Source: Sphingomonas folli (lineage in GTDB: Bacteria > Pseudomonadota > Alphaproteobacteria > Sphingomonadales > Sphingomonadaceae). Taken from it: a DNA stretch of 64,000 nt. Below, piece by piece: positions 26,777 to 37,086 of this stretch. The stretch is from assembly GCF_019429525.1 (NCBI RefSeq), contig NZ_JAHXZL010000005.1:248001-312000 (forward strand), in the 5' to 3' direction. Each line of letters starts with the position of its first letter. Positions within the stretch are counted from its first letter, which is position 1. The notes beneath the pieces are model-generated. The model was not told where the DNA came from, searched no databases, and saw only the letters and a program-made list of their open reading frames with translations. Position numbers and translations under genes: made by a program.

Positions 26777-27706
26777 ATGCCGGAACCGATCCTGACCGTC
26801 GCCGGCGTGTCCAAGACCTACAGGAACGGTCCCACCGCGCTCAAGACCGTCGACCTCAGCGTCCAGCGCGGCGAGATCGTCGCGCTGCTCGGCCCCAACG
26901 GGGCGGGCAAGACCACGCTGATCAGCATCATCTGCGGCATCGTCACGCCTTCCTCGGGCAGCGTCACCGTCGCCGGGCACGACGTGGTGCGCGACTATAA
27001 AGCGGCGCGCCGCGCGATCGGGCTGGTGCCGCAGGAGCTCGCCACCGACCAGTTCGAGAGCGTGCTCGCCACCGTCACCTTCTCGCGCCGCCTGTTCGGC
27101 CGCTCGGGTCATTCCGACTATATCGAGCAGGTGCTGCGCGACCTCTCGCTGTGGGAGAAGCGCCACGCCAAGATCAAGGACCTGTCGGGCGGGATGAAGC
27201 GCCGCGTGCTGATCGCCAAGGCGCTGGCGCACGAGCCCGAGATCCTGTTCCTCGACGAGCCGACCGCGGGCGTCGACGTCGCGCTGCGGCGCGACATGTG
27301 GAAGCTGGTCCACCGCCTCCGCGAGCAGGGCGCGACGATCATCCTCACCACGCATTATATCGAGGAGGCCGAGGAGATGGCCGATCGCGTCGGCGTGATC
27401 TCGCGCGGCGAGCTGCTGCTGGTCGAGGAGAAAGAGGCGCTGATGGCCAAGCTGGGCAAGCGCCAGATGGACCTCACCCTGGTCGAGCCGCTCGCGGCGG
27501 TGCCCGAGGCGCTCGCGCGCTGGTCGCCGACGCTGGAGGACGAGGGGCACACGCTGCGCTACGTCTTCGACGCCAAGGCGGAGAACACCGGCATCCCCGA
27601 GCTGCTCGCCGCGGTGGCCGAGCAGCACATCGCCTTCAAGGACCTGGAGACGCGCAAGTCGAGCCTCGAGGACATCTTCGTCGACCTGGTGGGGCAGCGC
27701 GCATGA
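26777..27706 (+). CDS. ABC transporter ATP-binding protein (ABC-2 type exporter)
   Basis: This 309-aa ATPase has Walker [11 protein letters not shown]-loop [10 protein letters not shown], signature LSGGMKRRV, Walker [14 protein letters not shown] and switch His in [15 protein letters not shown]. The LSGGMKRR form and C-terminal extension of about 90 aa match ABC-2 exporters of the NodI/YadG group. It pairs with the permease that starts inside its stop codon (ATGA). The substrate is unknown; close relatives export lipids, polysaccharides or drugs. A Shine-Dalgarno GGGAG precedes ATG 26777. Confidence 0.93.
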   Translation: MPEPILTVAGVSKTYRNGPTALKTVDLSVQRGEIVALLGPNGAGKTTLISIICGIVTPSSGSVTVAGHDVVRDYKAARRAIGLVPQELATDQFESVLATVTFSRRLFGRSGHSDYIEQVLRDLSLWEKRHAKIKDLSGGMKRRVLIAKALAHEPEILFLDEPTAGVDVALRRDMWKLVHRLREQGATIILTTHYIEEAEEMADRVGVISRGELLLVEEKEALMAKLGKRQMDLTLVEPLAAVPEALARWSPTLEDEGHTLRYVFDAKAENTGIPELLAAVAEQHIAFKDLETRKSSLEDIFVDLVGQRA

Positions 27707-28464
27707 ACCTGCACGGCATCTGGGCGATCTACCGCTTCGAGATGGCGCGCTTCGGGCGCACGATCTGGACCAGCCTCGCCACCCCCGTCATCACCACCAC
27801 CCTGTATTTCATCGTCTTCGGCTCGGCCATCGGCTCGCAGATGAGGAATATCGGCGACGTGCCCTACGGCGCCTTCATCGTGCCCGGCCTGATGCTGCTG
27901 ACGATCTTCTCGGAGAGCGTCTTCAACGCCAGCCTCGGCATCTACATGCCCAAGTTCACGGGTACGATCTACGAGCTGCTCTCCGCGCCGCTGTCGGCGG
28001 TGGAGACGGTGATCGGCTATGTCGGCGCGGCGGCGACCAAGTCGATGGTCATCGGGCTGGTGATCTTCGCCACCGCGCACCTGTTCGTCGACCTGGACAT
28101 CGCGCACCCGCTGCTGATGCTCGGTTACCTGCTGCTGGTCGCGGCGAGCTTCTCGCTGTTCGGCTTCTGCCTCGGCATCTGGGCCAACGGCTTCGAGCAG
28201 TTGCAGGTGATCCCGCTGCTGGTGATCACGCCGCTGACCTTCCTCGGCGGCGCCTTCTACTCGCTGTCGGTGCTGCCAGAGCCGTGGCGCACGGTGACGC
28301 TGTTCAACCCGGTCGCCTATCTCATCAACGGCTTCCGCTGGACCTTCTTCGGCGTCAGCGACGTCGACGTGCTCGCCTGCGTGGCGGTGACCGCGGGCTT
28401 CGGCGCGCTGTGCCTCGCGACGGTGGTGACGATCTTCCGCACGGGGTGGCGGCTGAAGAGCTGA
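27703..28464 (+). CDS. ABC-2 type permease (YadH/NodJ-like)
   Basis: This 253-aa integral membrane protein has about six hydrophobic segments. The N-terminus, [32 protein letters not shown], and the C-terminal signature [19 protein letters not shown], then [16 protein letters not shown], are typical of ABC-2 permeases in the YadH group. It overlaps the ATPase gene by ATGA, so the pair should make one exporter. A hairpin follows its stop. Confidence 0.93.
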   Translation: MNLHGIWAIYRFEMARFGRTIWTSLATPVITTTLYFIVFGSAIGSQMRNIGDVPYGAFIVPGLMLLTIFSESVFNASLGIYMPKFTGTIYELLSAPLSAVETVIGYVGAAATKSMVIGLVIFATAHLFVDLDIAHPLLMLGYLLLVAASFSLFGFCLGIWANGFEQLQVIPLLVITPLTFLGGAFYSLSVLPEPWRTVTLFNPVAYLINGFRWTFFGVSDVDVLACVAVTAGFGALCLATVVTIFRTGWRLKS

Positions 28465-28491
28465 GCGGGAGCGATCCGGCAGTGCTCCCGC
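28465..28491 (+). terminator. Candidate terminator after the ABC permease
   Basis: Perfect 8-bp inverted repeat GCGGGAGC...GCTCCCGC with an 11-nt loop, beginning directly after the stop codon. The permease is convergent with the CPBP gene. There is no good T-tract. Confidence 0.5.
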
Positions 28492-28567
28492 GCGCGCGGG
28501 TGCCCAGTGTCGCCGTCGTCGCGCTCGCCTCTTTAGGTTCCCGCCTCCGCAGCGGTACTGGCGCCGC

Positions 28568-29296
28568 TCACCGCACCCGCCCCGACAGCACCGGCCGGAC
28601 CACCAGCGCGTTGAGGTCGATCGCGACGTGGAGCAGCACCGCCGCCGCCAGCGAGCCGCTGAGCAGATAGGCGAGCGTCAGCACCGCGCCCACCAGAGCG
28701 GTGGCGATCACCCCCGTCGCGCCCTGGTACGCGTGGGCGGCGCCGAACAGCGCGCACGCTACCGCCGCCGCGACGAGCGCGGGCGCGCCGCACAGCACCA
28801 ACAGCAGCGGCAGCAGCAGCCGGAAGAACAGTTCCTCGGTCACCCCGGCGCTCACCGACAGCAACGCGCCCCAGGCGAGCTCGCCGCGCGTGGTCGGCAG
28901 CACCGACTCGACGTCGCCGAGCGTCACCGATCGGCCGCGCCAGCGCTCGACCAGCCCGGCGATCACCCCGCCCACCGCCAGACCGCCGAGCGTCGACCAG
29001 GCGAGCAGGTCGAGCGGCATCGTCCCGCCCACGAGCTCGATCGCGGCCACCCGGGCGGGCGCGAACTCGGGCGGCAGCTCCGCCAGCGTGTCGAGCCTTC
29101 CCAGCGCAGCCAGCGCCACCAGGCTCACCAGCGCGAAGTGAAGCGTCGGCCGCAGCGCGCGCAGCAGGAAACGACGCCGCCGCGCATCGCCGCCGGGGCG
29201 ATAGAGCCAGCGATAGTGGCGGGCGCCACCGCGCAGGAACAGCGCCAGGCTGGCCAGCGCCACCGCCAGCCACAAGGCCGCCGCCACCTGCCCCAT
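28568..29296 (-). CDS. CPBP-family intramembrane metalloprotease
   Basis: This 242-aa multi-pass membrane protein has the CPBP (Abi/CAAX-protease-like) motifs: EELFFRLLLPL (EExxxR), FGAAHAYQG (FxxxH), and a C-terminal HVAIDLNAL resembling the third HxxxN/D motif. These proteases cleave within membranes; bacterial members act in peptide maturation, immunity to bacteriocins, or unknown roles. It starts 4 bp after the glpX stop, so it is cotranscribed with a gluconeogenic enzyme. I see no functional reason for that link. Confidence 0.88.
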   Translation of the reverse strand: MGQVAAALWLAVALASLALFLRGGARHYRWLYRPGGDARRRRFLLRALRPTLHFALVSLVALAALGRLDTLAELPPEFAPARVAAIELVGGTMPLDLLAWSTLGGLAVGGVIAGLVERWRGRSVTLGDVESVLPTTRGELAWGALLSVSAGVTEELFFRLLLPLLLVLCGAPALVAAAVACALFGAAHAYQGATGVIATALVGAVLTLAYLLSGSLAAAVLLHVAIDLNALVVRPVLSGRVR

Positions 29297-29300
29297 CGGG

Positions 29301-30266
29301 TCAGCGCTCGAGGCGGTGCTCGCCCTTGACCCAGCGCACCGTGCCCGACGAGGCGCGCATCACCACGCTCTCGGTCGTCATCTTGTCGCGGCGGCGCTTC
29401 ACGCCCTCCAGCAGCGAGCCGTCGGTGACGCCGGTGGCGGCGAAGATGCAGTCGCCCTTGGCGAGCTCCTTGAGGTCATATTGGCGGTCGAGATCCTCGA
29501 TCCCCCATTTGCGCGCGCGCGCGCGCTCGTCGTCGTTGCGGAACAGCAGCCGGCCCTTGAACTGGCCGCCGACGCAGCGCAGCGCGGCGCAGGCGAGCAC
29601 GCCCTCGGGGGCGCCGCCCGAGCCCATGTACACGTCGATCGTCGTGTCCGGGTCGCTGGTCGCGATCACCCCCGCGACGTCGCCGTCGCCGATCAGCACC
29701 ACCCCGCAGCCGAGCGCGCGCAGCTCGGCGATCAGCGCCTCGTGCCGCGGCCGGTCGAGCACGCAGGCGACGATGTCCTGCGCGCGCACGCCCTTGGCGG
29801 CGGCGATCGCCTCGACGTTCTGCGTCGGCGTGCGATCGAGGTCGATCACGCCCGCGGGCAGGCCCGGGCCGACCGCGAGCTTGTCCATGTACACGTCGGG
29901 CGCGTTGAGCAGCCCGCCCGCCTCGGCGATGGCGAGCACCGCCAGGCTGTTCGGCCCCGACTTGGCGCAGATCGTCGTGCCCTCGAGCGGGTCGAGCGCG
30001 ATGTCGATCGCGGGACCCTGGCCGGTGCCCACCTTCTCGCCGATGTAGAGCATCGGCGCCTCGTCGCGCTCGCCCTCGCCGATCACCACGGTGCCGTCCA
30101 TGTCGAGCTCGTTGAGCGCCGCGCGCATCGCCTCCACCGCGGCGGCGTCGGCGGCCTTCTCGTCGCCGCGGCCGGTCAGTTGGGAGGCGGCGATCGCCGC
30201 CGCCTCAGTGACCCGCACCATCTCGAGCACGAGGACACGGTCGAGTACCTTGCTGGCCTGGGGCAT
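29301..30266 (-). CDS. glpX: Class II fructose-1,6-bisphosphatase
   Basis: GlpX hydrolyses fructose-1,6-bisphosphate in gluconeogenesis, using Mn2+. It is 321 aa. Family signatures are VIGEGERDEAPMLYIGE, the metal site DIALDPLEGTT, and YMGSGGAPEGVLAC. Shine-Dalgarno AAGGTGA precedes ATG 30266. In an organism feeding on oligosaccharides and amino acids it would supply hexose phosphates. Two-gene unit with the CPBP protease downstream. Confidence 0.95.
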   Translation of the reverse strand: MPQASKVLDRVLVLEMVRVTEAAAIAASQLTGRGDEKAADAAAVEAMRAALNELDMDGTVVIGEGERDEAPMLYIGEKVGTGQGPAIDIALDPLEGTTICAKSGPNSLAVLAIAEAGGLLNAPDVYMDKLAVGPGLPAGVIDLDRTPTQNVEAIAAAKGVRAQDIVACVLDRPRHEALIAELRALGCGVVLIGDGDVAGVIATSDPDTTIDVYMGSGGAPEGVLACAALRCVGGQFKGRLLFRNDDERARARKWGIEDLDRQYDLKELAKGDCIFAATGVTDGSLLEGVKRRRDKMTTESVVMRASSGTVRWVKGEHRLER

Positions 30267-30384
30267 GAGTCACCTTCGCTGCGACATGGTGCCACCGTCG
30301 ATACGGCGCGGACATGACGCTGTCGAGGCGGAATGTTTTACATGTTCAACGCCGGTGTGCGAGGCCGGGCCGCTGCCGCGGGGA

Positions 30385-31854
30385 TCACAGCGTGATCGCC
30401 GCCTTCAATCCCACCACGCCGACATCGTCTACCCCGCGCATGCCGCCCGGCTGACAGACCCATTGCAGATTGGGGCGCAGCTCGAGCCAGTCGGCGGGGT
30501 GGAGGCTGTAATATACCTCGGCGGCATATTCGGCGTCGCGCGCGGGGGTGCCGGGGACCAAGCTGTCGGCGCGCGCGGCGCGGCCGTTGACGTTGGTGCG
30601 CGCGAGTGCCAGCCCAAGCACGTCGCCGGGCAGCGCCGGCACCAGCCCCTTGTAGAAGAGGCCGAGCGCGACCTGATTGTCGGTGATGCTCGTCTTCCGG
30701 TCCGCCTGGGTGACATTGAGGAACATGCTGAGCCCGTTCAGCGCCTTGCCGTCCTTCGACGTGCCGGTGAGCTGCTGCTGCATCGACAGGTACACGCCGT
30801 AGCGACTCGACCGCCGCAGCGGCGCTGTACCGGTGAGCACGAGCGGGCGATGGTCGCGATCGAGCAGCACGTCGTCGCCGTCCGCGGTCGCGAGCCAACC
30901 GCCGACCTTGTACGAGCCGACCTTGCCCTCGTCGCCCCCGCGCGTGAGCCCGCCCTCCAGCGGGATCAGGACGCCCGTCGCACCGCTGAAACGACCGACG
31001 AAGAAGCCGGTGTCGAGGTTGCGCGGGTTGATCTCATAGACCGCGCCCTGGACATAATGGCGGTCGTCAAGCGCGACGCGGACGCGCGCGCCCCATTGGC
31101 TCACCGGCCAATTGTACCAATAATCGCCGGCGAGATTGCCCGGCTGCGCGCCGCAGAAGCTCAGATTCATGAAGTGACACGAGAAAGCGGCGAAGTCCTC
31201 GCCCGGGTTGGTGCGGCCGAGCTTCACCTCGGTGCGCTCGCCCAGCTTCTGCTCCCACCACAATTGCGTCACACGCACGGTCTGGCCGCGGCCGTAGACT
31301 TCCTGCACCTGCTGCAGCGTGCCGAGCCCGGCGTCGGTCGTGAGATCATAGCCGCGCCGCCACGTCACCGTCGCCTGGAAGGCGCCGCCGGCCAGGCCGA
31401 CCAGTCGCTCGAGATCGAGCAGCGCGCCGACGTCGAACTGCCCGGTCTCGCGGAACAGCCGCCGCTCGCCGCCCGCGACATTGTAGCCGCTCTCCGAGGC
31501 GTAACGGGCCGTGAGGCCGATGCCGCGGCGGCCGAGTCGGGTGCGGATCTCCTGCCAGTCACCGATCAGGCCGGGCGGCGGCGAACTCTGCGTGTCCCCG
31601 ATCAGCGACGAGGGCGAGGTATCGCCCGCGCGGCGACGGACCGGCGCGCGCGGGCGGCGCTGCGTGTCGCCCGACTGGGTCGCGGTGGCCGGACCGGGCG
31701 TGGTGGCGTCGGGCGCGGGCGGTGTCCCCTGCGGCGCGGGCGCCTGCGCCGCGTCGGCCGGGGGCGACGCCCCCACGTCGACCTGCTGCGCACGCGCCGC
31801 GCCCGTCGCGAGCAGCGCCGCCGCGGCGAGCGCCGCGGCGATCATCTTCGTCAT
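30385..31854 (-). CDS. OprB-family carbohydrate porin
   Basis: This is a 489-aa outer-membrane porin. A signal peptide ends ATGAARA before QQVD. A Pro/Ala/Thr-rich linker of about 60 residues follows, then the OprB beta-barrel: LIGDWQEIRTRLGRRGIGL, LWWEQKLGERTEVKLGRTN, FCGAQPGNLAGDYWYNWP, QWGARVRV, and a C-terminal strand ending KAAITL, although without the usual terminal Phe. OprB porins admit sugars such as glucose. It is monocistronic, between secA and glpX on the same strand. AGGGG precedes ATG 31854. The low-complexity linker is longer than usual. Confidence 0.9.
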   Translation of the reverse strand: MTKMIAAALAAAALLATGAARAQQVDVGASPPADAAQAPAPQGTPPAPDATTPGPATATQSGDTQRRPRAPVRRRAGDTSPSSLIGDTQSSPPPGLIGDWQEIRTRLGRRGIGLTARYASESGYNVAGGERRLFRETGQFDVGALLDLERLVGLAGGAFQATVTWRRGYDLTTDAGLGTLQQVQEVYGRGQTVRVTQLWWEQKLGERTEVKLGRTNPGEDFAAFSCHFMNLSFCGAQPGNLAGDYWYNWPVSQWGARVRVALDDRHYVQGAVYEINPRNLDTGFFVGRFSGATGVLIPLEGGLTRGGDEGKVGSYKVGGWLATADGDDVLLDRDHRPLVLTGTAPLRRSSRYGVYLSMQQQLTGTSKDGKALNGLSMFLNVTQADRKTSITDNQVALGLFYKGLVPALPGDVLGLALARTNVNGRAARADSLVPGTPARDAEYAAEVYYSLHPADWLELRPNLQWVCQPGGMRGVDDVGVVGLKAAITL

Positions 31855-31943
31855 CTTACCCCTCGGCGCACGGCCCGTCGTTACGCGATGCCAACGAACG
31901 TGACGGCGATTGGTTCGCGCGATCGTCGTGGGTCCGTTCGACG

Positions 31944-31970
31944 CGCGCGGCCGACGTGCCGGCCCGCGCG
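31944..31970 (-). terminator. Candidate secA terminator
   Basis: An inverted repeat, CGCGCGGCCG at 31944-31953 and CGGCCCGCGCG at 31960-31970 (one bulged base), lies 34-60 bp past the secA stop on the reverse strand. No T-run is visible. Confidence 0.4.
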
Positions 31971-32004
31971 ACCTCGGCGCCCGCGCCCGCGGGAGCCGGT
32001 CGCG

Positions 32005-34740
<2,736 letters not shown>

Positions 34741-34828
34741 GGGCTTGATCCTGTAACTGGGGCGCGCCGCGGCGCCGTCCTCGGCGCGCGCACGCTGATC
34801 TATGGGGGAGAGCGGGAGCGGCGCGGCG

Positions 34829-35095
34829 CTAGACGCGCCGGCGGCCCGCGAAGATCGGCTCGCGCGGCGTCAGCGCGAGCGCGGTGGCGCGCGGCGCGGC
34901 GGCGCTGGCGGGCAGCGCGGCGAGCGCCTGCGCCGGGCGTACCGCGACGCGGCGCGCGGCCGAGACGATCGCGGCGGCGCGCGCCTGCTGTGCCACCGCC
35001 TGCGCCGGCTGCGCCTGACGCGCGCTCGTCCCCACGCCGGTCAGCGCGGACAGCAGGGCCGAGAGGAGCAGCAACAGGTTCACGGGCTTGGACAT
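34829..35095 (-). CDS. Small predicted exported protein upstream of secA
   Basis: This is an 88-aa open frame from ATG 35095 with a hydrophobic N-terminus ([18 protein letters not shown], then TGVG) that looks like a signal peptide, then an Ala/Arg/Gln-rich region and a basic C-terminus ([10 protein letters not shown]). It lies 88 bp upstream of secA on the same strand, the position SecM holds in enterobacteria, but no arrest-motif similarity is seen. I do not recognise the family. The frame could be chance coding in GC-rich DNA, but the signal-like start and location support a gene. Confidence 0.5.
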   Translation of the reverse strand: MSKPVNLLLLLSALLSALTGVGTSARQAQPAQAVAQQARAAAIVSAARRVAVRPAQALAALPASAAAPRATALALTPREPIFAGRRRV

Positions 35096-35150
35096 AAGAC
35101 GAGACGAAGCGCGCGTCCACCGGCGCCTCGTCGAGTAAACCATCAATTTG

Positions 35151-35579
35151 TCAGCGTCTGGGCGTCCCGTCGCGTGGTCGAGCGGTACCGATGACGCGCT
35201 TCATATAGGCGTCGATGTCCCGGAAGTCGCGGATAGTCCAGACGTGCGGCGGCACCCGGACGCCGTTCTCGCGCAATGTTCGGGGGATCAGGTCTCCGTT
35301 CGGCTGCAGGATGATGGAGGAGACGATGACGCCGGGGTAAGCGGCCAGGCGCCTCCTGAATGCCTCGGTCGTCAGGTCGGGTGTGGGCGGATGTTTCTTG
35401 CGCGACAGCGGGCCGTCGCCACGCGCGTCGGCGCCGTGGCACATGGCGCATCGCTCCGCATAGAGCCGCTGTCCGTTCTCGAGCGGCGCTCCGCGGAGAG
35501 CGGTCGCCGCCATGACGGCCGCGTATAGCGCGACAACACGTCGCGCCCCGCGCGCCCCGGCGCTCCCGCCGGTCGACAT
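35151..35579 (-). CDS. Monohaem cytochrome c
   Basis: This 142-aa protein has a single haem-binding motif, CAMCH, in LYAERCAMCHGADARGDGP, preceded by a hydrophobic export segment (VVALYAAVMAATAL). A Met near the C-terminus (DAYMKRVIG) could be the sixth ligand. It is probably a periplasmic electron carrier of the cytochrome c class I fold; its partner is unknown. ATG 35579 is used, with GGGGA upstream; an in-frame start exists at 35606. It is divergent from argJ with 70 bp between starts. Confidence 0.85.
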   Translation of the reverse strand: MSTGGSAGARGARRVVALYAAVMAATALRGAPLENGQRLYAERCAMCHGADARGDGPLSRKKHPPTPDLTTEAFRRRLAAYPGVIVSSIILQPNGDLIPRTLRENGVRVPPHVWTIRDFRDIDAYMKRVIGTARPRDGTPRR

Positions 35580-35649
35580 GCTGCATTCCCCACGATGCTG
35601 CACCACGGCGCCCCTTTGCCTGCCTCCACGCCGCGCCTAAGAGGGCGCC

Positions 35650-36876
35650 ATGTCGACGTCCATGTCCCCGCTCGCCACTCCCTTCCCCGATATGGCGAGC
35701 GTCGCCGGCGTGACGCTGCGGGTCGCGCGCGCGCACTACAAGGCGTGGGACCGCACCGACCTCACGCTCGCGGAACTCGCCCCCGGCACCACCGTCGCCG
35801 GCGTGCTGACCCGGTCCAAATGCCCCTCGCCCGAGGTGGAATGGTGCCGCGCCGCGCTGGTGCTGGGCCAGGCCCGCGCTCTGGTCGTCAACGCGGGCAA
35901 CTCGAACGCCTTCACCGGGCATCGCGGGCGCGCCGCGGTCGAGGCGATCGCGGCGCAGGCGGCGACGCAGCTCGGCTGCCAGCCGTCCGATATCTTCGTC
36001 GCCTCCACCGGCGTGATCGGCGTGCCGCTGCCGATCGACCGGGCGCAGGCCGGCGTCGCCGCCGCCTTCGCCGCGCCCGAGGCGAACTGGCGCGACGCCG
36101 CCGAGACGATCGGCACCACCGACACTTATCCCAAGGGTGCGAGCGCGACCGCGGTGGTCGACGGGCGCACCGTGACGATCGCGGCGATCATCAAGGGATC
36201 GGGGATGATCGCGCCCGACATGGCGACGATGCTCGGCTTCCTCTTCACCGACGCCGCGGTGGAGGCGCCGTTCCTCCAGGCCGCGCTCGCCGCGGCGAAC
36301 GCGCGCACCTTCTCGTGCATCACGGTCGACGGCGACACCTCGACCAGCGACACCGTGCTCGCCTTCGCGACCGGGGCGGCGGGCAACGCGCCGCTGGCCG
36401 ACGACGACAGCCCCGGCGCCGACGCCTTCCGCGCCGCGCTCGCCGACGTCTGCCGCCAGCTCGCGCTGCTGGTCGTGCGCGACGGCGAGGGCGCGACCAA
36501 GCTGATCGAGGTGACGGTCGAGGGCGCCGAGAGCGACGCCTCGGCGCACCGCGTCGCGCTGTCGATCGCCAACTCGCCGCTGGTGAAGACCGCGATCGCG
36601 GGCGAGGACGCCAACTGGGGCCGCGTCGTGATGGCGGTGGGCAAGGCGGGCGAGCCGGCCGAGCGCGACCGGCTGTCGATCCGCTTCGGCGCCACCCAGG
36701 TGGCGCGCGACGGACTCGCGGTGGAAGGCTATGACGAGGCGCCGGTCGCGGCGCACCTGAGGGGGCAGGAGGTCGAGATCGGCGTGGACCTCGGGCTCGG
36801 CGAGGGACGCGCCACGGTGTGGACCTGCGACCTCACGCACGGCTACATCTCGATCAACGCCGATTATCGCAGCTGA
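35650..36876 (+). CDS. argJ: Bifunctional ornithine acetyltransferase / N-acetylglutamate synthase
   Basis: ArgJ recycles the acetyl group from N-acetylornithine to glutamate in arginine synthesis. It is 408 aa, made as a precursor that self-cleaves before the catalytic Thr, T193, in IAPDMATMLGF. Other motifs are VNAGNSNAFTG, ASTGVIGVPLP (oxyanion hole) and IANSPLVKTA. The C-terminus ends in YISINADYRS, as in the family. AGAGGG precedes ATG 35650. A palindromic repeat follows the stop. Confidence 0.96.
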   Translation: MSTSMSPLATPFPDMASVAGVTLRVARAHYKAWDRTDLTLAELAPGTTVAGVLTRSKCPSPEVEWCRAALVLGQARALVVNAGNSNAFTGHRGRAAVEAIAAQAATQLGCQPSDIFVASTGVIGVPLPIDRAQAGVAAAFAAPEANWRDAAETIGTTDTYPKGASATAVVDGRTVTIAAIIKGSGMIAPDMATMLGFLFTDAAVEAPFLQAALAAANARTFSCITVDGDTSTSDTVLAFATGAAGNAPLADDDSPGADAFRAALADVCRQLALLVVRDGEGATKLIEVTVEGAESDASAHRVALSIANSPLVKTAIAGEDANWGRVVMAVGKAGEPAERDRLSIRFGATQVARDGLAVEGYDEAPVAAHLRGQEVEIGVDLGLGEGRATVWTCDLTHGYISINADYRS

Positions 36877-36932
36877 GGCGGCGCGGCGGCCGCGCCGGGA
36901 CGGGATCGTAGCGACCGACAGGGGGCGCGGTG

Positions 36933-37069
36933 GATGCTCCCCTGCAAGGGGGGGTGGCGCGCGCAGCACGTCCGAGGGGTGTCGCGGGATGTGAGTCCGC
37001 CGACGCTCGCCGGCCGGGTCACCCCTCCGTCAGGCCTGCGGCCTGACACCTCCCCTGCAAGGGGAGGAT
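36933..37069. repeat. Large intergenic palindromic repeat, family A copy 2
   Basis: This element lies between the convergent argJ and beta-galactosidase genes. It has the same plan as 3645-3782: GGGGTGGCGCGCGCAGC, GAGGGGT, a variable centre, ACCCCTCCGTCAGGCC, then CACCTCCCCTGCAAGGGGAG. The left arm carries its own CCCCTGCAAGGGG hairpin. Confidence 0.8.
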
Positions 37070-37086
37070 GAGCTCATGTCGACGAT

